Shown here piece by piece: positions 7,814-15,783 of a stretch of DNA of 64,000 nt. How positions within the stretch are numbered: the stretch's first letter is position 1; each line of letters starts with the position of its first letter. Made by a program: the position numbers and the translations under genes. This stretch comes from an uncultured Bacteroidales bacterium. Its GTDB lineage: Bacteria > Bacteroidota > Bacteroidia > Bacteroidales > Paludibacteraceae. The stretch lies in assembly GCA_900319995.1 (NCBI GenBank), contig ONQO01000001.1:1-64000 (forward strand). Direction: 5' to 3'. A model generated the notes under the pieces. That model was not told the origin of the DNA. It ran no database searches and saw only the letters and a list, made by a program, of their open reading frames with translations.

Positions 7814-9052
7814 GAAAAAACGCAAACTTTTTATCATATTTTGCCAAATGGCATCAAAATCGTTCATCGTTGGACTCCCTCTCCGGTGGCTTACACCGGC
7901 GTAATGATAGGAGCGGGCACCCGTGACGAATTGCCGGAAGAGAACGGTATAGCACATTACATCGAGCATTGTGTATTCAAAGGTACAGCGCACCATTCGG
8001 CACGTCAGATTATCCATTCTATCGAAGGAATAGGCGGCGAGATAAACGCCTATACAACCAAAGAGGAGACAACATTCTATGCCGCCATTATGTGCGAACA
8101 TGTGCAACTGACGCTCCATCTGATAGCGGAGATGTTGAAGGAACCCAGTTTCCGCAAAGAGGAGACAGACAAGGAACGAATGGTCATCATGGACGAGATA
8201 GAGAGTTACAATGACCAGCCAAGCGAACTCATATACGACGATTTCGAGAACCTTTTATTCGCAGGTAGTAGTCTGGCACAACCTATTTTGGGAACCAAAA
8301 AGACGTTGAGACACATCAGCAGCAAACCGGATTACGCCCTTAACTGGATACAAACACACTATATACCAGAACGAATGGTCGTGTTCTGCCAAGGAAATAT
8401 CAAACCGGAAAAATTATTCCGGATAGCAGAGAAAGAATTCGGGAACTGGATGAATTTGAATCATCCGGACAATCGCCAATATCCTGAATTTGCTATTTCT
8501 TGCGAGCGCGCGCGAACCTATAATAAACACACGCATCAGGCGCATGCGATGTTAGGGGGTCATGCGTATCCTATAGGTCATACAAACCAATTAGCGATGT
8601 TCCTGCTGAACAATATCCTCGGCGGCGGCAGTCTGAACAGCCGTCTAAACCTAAGTTTGCGCGAATCGAAAGGTCTTGTTTATATCGTTGAGTCCACCTA
8701 TACACCTCTGAGCGACACCGGTTACTGGTGTATTTATTGGGCTTGCGACCCGGAGGACTACCCCCTGAGTCTGGACTTGGTGAAGAAGGAGCTGGAGAAA
8801 CTGCGTGAAGTGCCGCTGAGCGAAGGAGCACTGCGGCATGCCTTGGTACAGCTACGCGGCCAGTTCGCTATCTCTGCGCAGAACCAAGAGAACAGCGCAC
8901 TCGCCATGGCTAAATCCGTACTCTATAGAGGTACCGCACCGGAATGGCAGGAAACGATGCAACGGATTGAGCAAACGACTACCGCGCAACTGCAAGAAAT
9001 TGCAAAAATATGTTTTTCAGCAGAAAATTCTTTCATTCTGACATATGAATAA
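7808..9052 (+). CDS. M16 family (pitrilysin/processing peptidase-like) zinc metallopeptidase
   Basis: A 414-residue protein with the inverted zinc motif HxxEH in HYIEHCVFKGT (His/His/Glu near residues 54-58) and the downstream EETTFYA Glu, so the N-terminal domain looks catalytically complete. The C-terminal half (GGGSLNSRLNLSLRESKGLVY) matches the M16C domain. There is no signal peptide, so it is probably cytoplasmic, cutting short peptides. It is single-domain-pair length, as in YmxG-like bacterial M16 peptidases. Confidence 0.88.
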   Translation: MQEKTQTFYHILPNGIKIVHRWTPSPVAYTGVMIGAGTRDELPEENGIAHYIEHCVFKGTAHHSARQIIHSIEGIGGEINAYTTKEETTFYAAIMCEHVQLTLHLIAEMLKEPSFRKEETDKERMVIMDEIESYNDQPSELIYDDFENLLFAGSSLAQPILGTKKTLRHISSKPDYALNWIQTHYIPERMVVFCQGNIKPEKLFRIAEKEFGNWMNLNHPDNRQYPEFAISCERARTYNKHTHQAHAMLGGHAYPIGHTNQLAMFLLNNILGGGSLNSRLNLSLRESKGLVYIVESTYTPLSDTGYWCIYWACDPEDYPLSLDLVKKELEKLREVPLSEGALRHALVQLRGQFAISAQNQENSALAMAKSVLYRGTAPEWQETMQRIEQTTTAQLQEIAKICFSAENSFILTYE

Positions 9053-9112
9053 CGCAATAAATGTTGCAAAACGCTACAAATTGTCAAAAATATGCTTTTT
9101 TTTGCCTTTTTA

Positions 9113-9144
9113 TTTGGTCATGTAAAAAAAAAGTAGTAACTTTG
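9113..9144 (+). promoter_or_regulatory. Promoter of the SusC/SusD locus
   Basis: TTTG (9113-9116), 20 bases, TAACTTTG (9137-9144). It matches the Bacteroidetes sigma consensus exactly and gives a leader of about 50 bases before the ATG at 9204. Confidence 0.8.
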
Positions 9145-9203
9145 CACGCTTTTTTGCTATTTTCGCACAAGTAACGCACATCATATTAACAAAAAATTAC
9201 ATA

Positions 9204-12200
9204 ATGAAAAAGATTTTTACCCTTTTGTTTCTTGCCGCTCTGAGCGTCGGTTTGTACGCCCAGAAGCAAGTGAGCGGTGTGGTAGTGGATGCAAACGGTG
9301 AGCCGGTGATCGGCGCCAGCATTCAAGCCAGTGGCACCACACAAGGTACTATCTCGGATTACGATGGACGATTCGAGATGGAAGTTCCCGAGTCTGTGAA
9401 GACTCTCGTCGTCAGTTTCGTCGGTATGGCTACCAAAGAGGTGTCTGCCGGCAAGAACCTGCGCATCGTCATGAGCGAGAACAGCGAGGTTATCCAAGAG
9501 GTCGTTGTCACCGGTTACGGTAACGTCAGCAAGGGTTCCTATGCCGGCTCGGCGCAGGCTGTAAAAGCAGAAGACATTGAGAAGAAAAGCCCGTCGGAAA
9601 TCTCGAAAGCCCTTGCCGGAGAGGTTGCCGGTGTGCAGGTTATCAACGGCAGCGGCCAGCCGGGTACAAACGCTACGATCCGTATTCGCGGTATCGGTTC
9701 GTTGAATGGTAGTTCCGCTCCGCTCTACGTAGTGGATGGTGTTACCTACGATGGCGACATCTCATCCATCGATCCGGGCGACATCGCTTCCACCACCATT
9801 CTGAAGGACGCTACGGCGACTTCCCTGTATGGTGCGCGCGGTGCCAACGGTGTCATCGTCATCACTACAAAAAAAGGAACTTCAGGTGACGAAGGTCACA
9901 TCGACGTGGATGTCAAATACGGTGGTAACATGCGTCTCCTGCCGCTCTATGATGTCATCACCAGCCCGGAGGAATATGTCACTCTGGCTTGGCAGAGCAT
10001 CTATAACGGTGTGCGTTACGGCGGTCAGAACGCCAGCATCACAAGTCCGGGTGCTACGGTGAAGTCTGCTAAAGACAATACTAACAAACTGCTCTTCAGT
10101 TCGAACGGTCTGCCGGTCGGATACAAACTGTGGGAGAAAGGCGGACAGTTCCTCGTTTATGAGAATCTGATTGATGGTCTGCCCCATCCTATGTTTGACT
10201 ACACCAATGCGCGCAAAGCCGGATATGAGAATATCGAGTCATGGAAAGACGCCATTTTCCGTGTGGGTCACAAAGTAGATGCCAACGTGAAGATTCATGG
10301 AGGTTCCGAGAAGATCAAATACTTCACTTCATTCGGCTATCTGATGGACGAGGGCTATTATCAATCATCTGACTTCAACCGTTTCACACTCCGTTCCAAC
10401 GTGGACTATGAGCCCAAGAAATGGCTGAAAGGTAATGTCAACCTCGCCTACTCGTACTATACGATGAACCATCCGGGGCAGGACGGCGACGGCGTGATGA
10501 ACAACGGTTTCTATTACGTAAACGCTATTCCTCCTATTTATCCCGTGTACGAGCGCGCGGAGGACGGCAGCATTGCTATCGACCCGCGCACAGGACAGCC
10601 GATGTACGACTACGGAAACAACAAAGGCCGTACCTTTGGTATGGGTATCAACCCAGCCGGTTCACTCCGCTTGGACAAGGAGAACCAAGAGCAGCACGAG
10701 GTGGATGCCAAGGCGTCGCTGGAGTTCAAACTCTACAAAGGTCTGAAATTCATGGTCAACGCCGGTCTGCACTTCTATAACAACCGGCATTCGCAGCTCA
10801 CCAACCCGTACTACGGCGATGCGGAAGGTATCGGTCGTATCCTGCAGGAGAGCAGCAATATGTTCACCATCTCCGCACAGGAGTTGCTGGAGTATAACGG
10901 CACGTTCGGCGACCACACTATCCGTGTGATGGCGGGTCACGAGAACTATCTGTACCTCGCCAACGCGCAGTATGGCTATAAGTCCTACCTCGCCGACGGC
11001 AGCAGTATCGAGCTGAGCAACGCTGTGAAGATGAACGCCACGGAAGGCAACAGCACACGTTATGCGATGGATGCCTATTTCGCTACGGCAATGTACTCGT
11101 ACAAAGAGCGTTACACCATCACCGCCAACTACCGTGCGGACGGTAGCTCCCGTTACGCCAAAGGTCACCGCTGGGGTCACTTTGGTTCTGTCGGTGCGGC
11201 ATGGACCTTCACCAACGAGGACTTCATCGAGAACAGCGATGCCAAAGACTGGCTCAAGGACGGTAAGCTGCGTCTGAGCTGGGGTGTGCTCGGTAACCAA
11301 GTCAACTCGCTCTACACGTACACCAATATGTATAGCATTGAAAACCAGAACGACAGCAAGGCATACATGGAAGGCAGCCACGGAAACAACACCATCACTT
11401 GGGAGCGTTCCAACGTAGTGGACCTTGGTCTTGAGTTCAGCATCGGCAAGTATCTGGACGCTGAGTTCGACTATTTCTACAAACTGACGGATAACATGAT
11501 TTTCCCGCGTGCTATTGCGCCTTCTATGGGTTACACCTCCATCCCCACCAATGATGCGAAGATGGTCAACCAAGGCGTGGAGTTCCAGTTGAAGGCTCAC
11601 GCTGTGGATATGCGTAATGTCAAGCTGGATATTATGCTCAACGGTGCGCACTACAAGAACTACATGACCCAGATGCCGGTGGATTACACCGACGCACAGG
11701 GCGTAGAACACCGCATGCTGATGAACGGCGCCATGTCTGTCGGACACTCGATGTATGACCACTATACCGTACGCTATATGGGCGTGAACGAGAGCACAGG
11801 TGAGTCACTCTTTGAGGCATACTATGACACCCGTGACGGCGAGTTCATGGCACCAACGGGCGATAACGAGTACAACTATATTCCTTCGCTCCACCAGTGG
11901 ATTCTTGAGCAGAAAGACAAAGGCGTGGAGAACCCCGAGCAATATCTGGCTTCTACCACAACGACAGACTACTCTACCGCTGCCAGTCAGTATGTCGGCA
12001 AGAGCTATCTGCCGGGCATCAACGGCGGTTTCGGCTTTGACTTGGAGGTCTATGGTGTCACCCTCTCCGCTACCTGCTCCTACCAGTTGGGCGGCTACGG
12101 ATATGACTACACCTATATGGCGTTGATGGACAACAAACAGGTCGGCAGTCATAACTGGCACGTAGATGCACGCAAGGCATGGACCGAGTTTAACACACAG

Positions 12201-12509
12201 ACCGATGTGCCCCGTTTCTCTAACGGCGTCGGAAGATACGACAGTTATGCTACTGCTGCTTCCACACGGTTCCTCACATCCAACTCCTTCCTCAGCCTCA
12301 ACAACGTTCAGCTCGGATACAACTTCCCCAAGAAATGGATTGAGAAAATCAAACTCAACAAGCTGAACCTCTACCTCTCCGCAAGCAACTTGGCTATCGC
12401 TACGGCACGGCGCGGATACAACCCGATGACCTCTTTCACCGGCTCGTCCGACACCCACGCATACAGCCCGTTGTCAACCATCATGGGTGGTGTTAAATTC
12501 ACATTCTAA
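9204..12509 (+). CDS. SusC/RagA-like TonB-dependent outer-membrane transporter
   Basis: The 1101-residue protein starts with a signal peptide (cleaved after GLYA). A carboxypeptidase D-like regulatory domain follows (residues ~22-95, VSGVVVDANGEPVIGAS), then the TonB-box region EVVVTGYG. The plug domain (~115-235) has LYVVDGV and GARGANGVIVITTKKG, and a 22-strand barrel runs to the C-terminal aromatic KFTF. It imports a ligand too large for porins together with the SusD-like lid encoded 24 bases downstream. No glycoside hydrolase lies beside it, so the substrate may be peptide or something else; the next operon encodes a secreted protease, as in Rag-type peptide uptake. Confidence 0.95.
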   Translation: MKKIFTLLFLAALSVGLYAQKQVSGVVVDANGEPVIGASIQASGTTQGTISDYDGRFEMEVPESVKTLVVSFVGMATKEVSAGKNLRIVMSENSEVIQEVVVTGYGNVSKGSYAGSAQAVKAEDIEKKSPSEISKALAGEVAGVQVINGSGQPGTNATIRIRGIGSLNGSSAPLYVVDGVTYDGDISSIDPGDIASTTILKDATATSLYGARGANGVIVITTKKGTSGDEGHIDVDVKYGGNMRLLPLYDVITSPEEYVTLAWQSIYNGVRYGGQNASITSPGATVKSAKDNTNKLLFSSNGLPVGYKLWEKGGQFLVYENLIDGLPHPMFDYTNARKAGYENIESWKDAIFRVGHKVDANVKIHGGSEKIKYFTSFGYLMDEGYYQSSDFNRFTLRSNVDYEPKKWLKGNVNLAYSYYTMNHPGQDGDGVMNNGFYYVNAIPPIYPVYERAEDGSIAIDPRTGQPMYDYGNNKGRTFGMGINPAGSLRLDKENQEQHEVDAKASLEFKLYKGLKFMVNAGLHFYNNRHSQLTNPYYGDAEGIGRILQESSNMFTISAQELLEYNGTFGDHTIRVMAGHENYLYLANAQYGYKSYLADGSSIELSNAVKMNATEGNSTRYAMDAYFATAMYSYKERYTITANYRADGSSRYAKGHRWGHFGSVGAAWTFTNEDFIENSDAKDWLKDGKLRLSWGVLGNQVNSLYTYTNMYSIENQNDSKAYMEGSHGNNTITWERSNVVDLGLEFSIGKYLDAEFDYFYKLTDNMIFPRAIAPSMGYTSIPTNDAKMVNQGVEFQLKAHAVDMRNVKLDIMLNGAHYKNYMTQMPVDYTDAQGVEHRMLMNGAMSVGHSMYDHYTVRYMGVNESTGESLFEAYYDTRDGEFMAPTGDNEYNYIPSLHQWILEQKDKGVENPEQYLASTTTTDYSTAASQYVGKSYLPGINGGFGFDLEVYGVTLSATCSYQLGGYGYDYTYMALMDNKQVGSHNWHVDARKAWTEFNTQTDVPRFSNGVGRYDSYATAASTRFLTSNSFLSLNNVQLGYNFPKKWIEKIKLNKLNLYLSASNLAIATARRGYNPMTSFTGSSDTHAYSPLSTIMGGVKFTF

Positions 12510-12533
12510 ACCATTGACAGAAAGGAAAGTATT

Positions 12534-14123
12534 ATGAAAAAGTTACAATATATTGTATTGGCTTTTGCTGCCGTACTGGCAAGCAGTTGCTCGGAAAGCT
12601 ATCTGAACCAAGAGCCGGGTGGTAGCTCGATTACCGAGGACCAGTTCTATCGGCTGGAGGATGCCTTGGACGGTTTCGTACGCGGTATTTATCCGAACTT
12701 GTATCTGATGGGGTCAGAAGACCATGACTCATTTGCGCAACGCGCTATTGACATGTACGGAGATCTCCTCTGCGGAGACATGGCACTGAAAACACAGAAC
12801 TACGGTTGGTTCTCTACGGATGAGTTGATGCAAACCTATGGACGCCGTGGCTATTTCTGGGCGTATTATTATACCTTCATCCGTGCTTGCAACCGCTCTA
12901 TCAACCTCATGGAGCAGAAGAACCTTGTTCCGCCTCTGGATTTCAAGGCGGACACCATGTCAAACGAGCAATTGAATTGCGGTCTCTATTATGCTGAGGT
13001 GCTGACTCTGCGCGGTTGGGCATATGCCGGTTTGAGCCGTTATTTCGTTTCCATGGGAGCAGATGACGCTGCACTCTCTGTACCTATCTATACAGAGGAT
13101 GACACGCGCGCCGATACAATCATCGGTACACCGCGTGCTACCGTGGCGGACCTCTACCAGCGTATCGAGAACGACTTGGACTTGGCTGTCCAGTATTTCG
13201 AGGCGTACAACATGTGCGAACGCGAAGGTAAAATCCGCGTGAACATTGACGTAGCGCGTATCACACTCGCTTACGCGTACCTCAATAGGGGCAAGAACGA
13301 TAACGGAGAGTACGCCAATGCACTCAAATGGGCGAAAGAGGCGATTGAGAAAGGCACACCGCATCTGCTGCCCAACGACAAAGTACTCACCACCGGTTTC
13401 AACGACGTGACGAACGAGAACTGGATTTGGGGTCAGGATGTCACCGTGCAGAGCACTACCAGCCTTGCCTCGTTCTTCGGACAATGTGACATCTATTCCT
13501 ATAGTTACGCCAGCGCAGGCGACATCAAGGGTATCGACCAGAAACTCTATGAATCCATCCCTGCTTGGGACATCCGCAAGGGCTGGTGGAACAACTACGC
13601 CCAGTCGGGCAAGACCAATGCCGACCGCTTCAAATATGCGCCGGACGGCAAGTTCTATTCCGCTACCAGCAAGACCATCCAAGGCGACCGCGACTGGCTC
13701 AGCGACAATGTCTATATGCGTTGGGAACTCGCTTACCTGATTGCTGCAGAGGCTGCTGCACGCAGTGGAGACGTGGCAACGGCACAGAACTATCTCTTTG
13801 AGATTACAGACAAGCGTGTCATTGCCGGTACCGAAACCGAATACGAGGCTTGGAAAGCCGGACTGACAGGTTCGGACGCTCTTTTGGCTGCCATCAAATA
13901 CAACTGGCGTGTTGAATTGTGGGGTGAGGGCTATGGCTTGCAGACCTTCCGCCGCTACGGCGAAGCTGTTGCACTGGGTGACAACCACTTGCGGAGCGAC
14001 AAGAACCCGAATCCAACGACTGCGCGTTTGTTTACTTTCGAGCTGCCGACAAGCGAGTTGTATTACAACCCCTATCTGCATGCGTCCATTTATGGCGACA
14101 CGCAAACCCTTCGTAAGAAATAA
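12534..14123 (+). CDS. SusD/RagB-like ligand-binding outer-membrane lipoprotein
   Basis: The 529-residue protein has a lipobox (LASSCSES, Cys near 19) and the typical N-terminal SusD segment YLNQEPGGSSITEDQFY. TPR-rich helices follow (LRGWAYAGLSRYFVSMG, ITLAYAYLNRGK). The C-terminal RagB/SusD domain includes RVELWGEGYGLQTFRRYGEA. It forms the lid of the SusC-like transporter on the cell surface. It lies in the same operon. Confidence 0.93.
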   Translation: MKKLQYIVLAFAAVLASSCSESYLNQEPGGSSITEDQFYRLEDALDGFVRGIYPNLYLMGSEDHDSFAQRAIDMYGDLLCGDMALKTQNYGWFSTDELMQTYGRRGYFWAYYYTFIRACNRSINLMEQKNLVPPLDFKADTMSNEQLNCGLYYAEVLTLRGWAYAGLSRYFVSMGADDAALSVPIYTEDDTRADTIIGTPRATVADLYQRIENDLDLAVQYFEAYNMCEREGKIRVNIDVARITLAYAYLNRGKNDNGEYANALKWAKEAIEKGTPHLLPNDKVLTTGFNDVTNENWIWGQDVTVQSTTSLASFFGQCDIYSYSYASAGDIKGIDQKLYESIPAWDIRKGWWNNYAQSGKTNADRFKYAPDGKFYSATSKTIQGDRDWLSDNVYMRWELAYLIAAEAAARSGDVATAQNYLFEITDKRVIAGTETEYEAWKAGLTGSDALLAAIKYNWRVELWGEGYGLQTFRRYGEAVALGDNHLRSDKNPNPTTARLFTFELPTSELYYNPYLHASIYGDTQTLRKK

Positions 14124-14156
14124 TTTTATCTTTTTAACCAATAAATTATTAAGAGT

Positions 14157-15353
14157 ATGAAAAAGTATTTTATTTTTGCTTTTGCTGCCCTGACATCTGT
14201 TGTTATGTTCAGCTGCAAAGAAAAACCGGGTGGTGGTGGTGAGACTCCCGAAAATCCCACAACGAGTGGTAAGGTGGTATTGAGCGCTCACGAATTGGAA
14301 ATCACTGTGGGTGCACAGGAGAAACTCCGTGCAAGTGTTAACCCTGTCAAAGAAGGCGTTGCTATCTCCTACAAATCGGATGATGAGACTGTTGCTACGG
14401 TAGATGCCTCTGGTCTGGTTACCGCTGTAGAGTCCGGCAAAGCGAACATTATCGCAAGCGCAGAGGGTTATACCTCGGACACATGCGTCGTTACCGTTCG
14501 CAGCGTATTCAGCGCTTACTCCATTGAGGACTATGGTGTTTTCGGTCAGAAACCTACTGAGTACGTCGAGGGCTCGGACACCATCATGAAACTCTCCTTC
14601 TTGAACAATCAGGAATACAACTGCCGTATCGCTTATTGGCCTGTACTCATCTGGGATGGCGATGTAACCTACGTGCACGGTACCGGTTGGGCTGGTCAAG
14701 GTTTCCTTATCTACGCCGAAGTTCCGTTCTACACCATTTATGATGCCAACGCAGGCGAAGACTACAATGAAATACCTTTCAGCTGGGGTACGTTCTACAT
14801 CACGGACCTTGAGGGCGCAGACAAGGTGTATCGCAACCATGCACAGGGCGGTAAACTCCTTGACCGCGATGCGTACGCTGAGTATATGGAGTCTTATTTT
14901 GATTTTGCAGCTAATGGAGCCAGCGGCGATGATATCAAATTTGACCTTTTGAATAAAGCCATCACCGGAGTGACCATTTTTATGGCGGACTACACAGAAG
15001 CTGAACCGGTTTGGTATATGGATTACGGATTGAACAGCGGTCTCGTTCGCAACTTGGAAATCAAATATACCGGAACCGAAGATACGGAGTCTTTCACGTA
15101 TGAAGGCGACATCGACTGGTTTAGCATTGATGAAGACCGTTATTGGGGTCTGAAAATCAACGAGACCGGAGACGCTCTTGTGAAACCGTACGACCTGAGC
15201 ATCATCTCCGAGCACTATGCTGCTGAGACAACCATCCAACAAGCTCCGGCTAAGAAAGAGCCGCAGATTATTCACAAATGGTACAAGGAAACGCTGCAGA
15301 GGCCGAATATCGTACGCAGAGGCGACAACACCAAGTTCCGCATGGCACGTTAA
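14157..15353 (+). CDS. Surface lipoprotein with bacterial Ig-like (BIG2) domain, SusE/F position
   Basis: A 398-residue protein with lipobox VVMFSCKE and a short Gly-rich linker. Residues ~40-115 form a BIG2 Ig-like domain (ISYKSDDETVATVDASGLVT, GKANIIASAEGY). The ~280-residue C-terminal part contains many aromatic residues and has no family that I recognise. Its position as third gene after susC/susD suggests a surface ligand-binding accessory protein in the manner of SusE/SusF. It is followed directly by a strong terminator. Confidence 0.8.
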   Translation: MKKYFIFAFAALTSVVMFSCKEKPGGGGETPENPTTSGKVVLSAHELEITVGAQEKLRASVNPVKEGVAISYKSDDETVATVDASGLVTAVESGKANIIASAEGYTSDTCVVTVRSVFSAYSIEDYGVFGQKPTEYVEGSDTIMKLSFLNNQEYNCRIAYWPVLIWDGDVTYVHGTGWAGQGFLIYAEVPFYTIYDANAGEDYNEIPFSWGTFYITDLEGADKVYRNHAQGGKLLDRDAYAEYMESYFDFAANGASGDDIKFDLLNKAITGVTIFMADYTEAEPVWYMDYGLNSGLVRNLEIKYTGTEDTESFTYEGDIDWFSIDEDRYWGLKINETGDALVKPYDLSIISEHYAAETTIQQAPAKKEPQIIHKWYKETLQRPNIVRRGDNTKFRMAR

Positions 15354-15379
15354 TGCAACTTGACGATTCCTCAACAAAA

Positions 15380-15410
15380 ACAGACTGCTTTCCGGCAGTC
15401 TGTTTTATTT
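15380..15410 (+). terminator. Rho-independent terminator of the SusC/SusD operon
   Basis: Perfect 9-base stem ACAGACTGC (15380-15388) / GCAGTCTGT (15395-15403), loop TTTCCG, then TTTATTTT. Confidence 0.9.
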
Positions 15411-15471
15411 TCTGCTGTCTGTTTTATTTTCTGCTGTCTGTTTCCCTGCTGTCTGTTTTATTTTCTGCTGT
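15399..15471 (+). repeat. Tandem ~19-base units overlapping the terminator tail
   Basis: TCTGTTTTATTTTCTGCTG occurs three times with a shortened TCTGTTTCCCTGCTG between copies 2 and 3. The unit starts in the descending arm of the terminator stem, so the T-tail has been multiplied. Confidence 0.8.
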
Positions 15472-15698
15472 TTCCTTGGGGAGAAGGGCTTTGGCAGATT
15501 GGATGTCCTGCGGACATTCATGGAACAAAGAGATGAGAGGGTTTTGTGAATAACCTGACTACAGAATGGGGTGATAAGGGGGTGATTACGGGGTGATTCG
15601 TTTATATTACACCACCCTCATACCGCGTACGTGGGAGCCGTGCTTGGGGGCAATTTTATCGCTATACTATTAAAATTTGAATCTTTTTCGGGCAAAAA
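15472..15698. other. Gene-free spacer before the M6 protease promoter
   Basis: Apart from three GGGGTGAT-type direct repeats near 15568-15600, no gene or RNA is recognised. An open frame continues upstream of the protease start through this region, but the promoter at 15699-15730 lies inside it, so that extension is not coding. Confidence 0.5.
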
Positions 15699-15730
15699 TT
15701 TGCATAAATGCAAAAAAAGTTGTAACTTTG
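15699..15730 (+). promoter_or_regulatory. Promoter of the M6 protease gene
   Basis: TTTG (15699-15702), 20 bases, TAACTTTG (15723-15730). Confidence 0.8.
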
Positions 15731-15783
15731 CACTCTCGTTTGTGTATCATGGTGGAAACCATACTTTGAGAAACGAAAATCAT

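Noticed and set aside
10662..11762. Long minus-strand frame inside susC.
   Set aside because: Antisense shadow of a clear TonB-dependent transporter gene; no family resemblance.
12960..15377. A very long open frame (over 800 codons) on the minus strand opposite susD and the Ig-like lipoprotein.
   Set aside because: The plus-strand genes are unmistakable. The minus frame has no recognisable domain, no promoter and a His/Val/Arg-rich composition expected of an antisense frame of GC-rich coding sequence.
15631..15783. N-terminal extension of the M6 protease by 51 residues.
   Set aside because: The exact Bacteroidetes promoter at 15699-15730 lies inside it and the downstream ATG gives a standard signal peptide.
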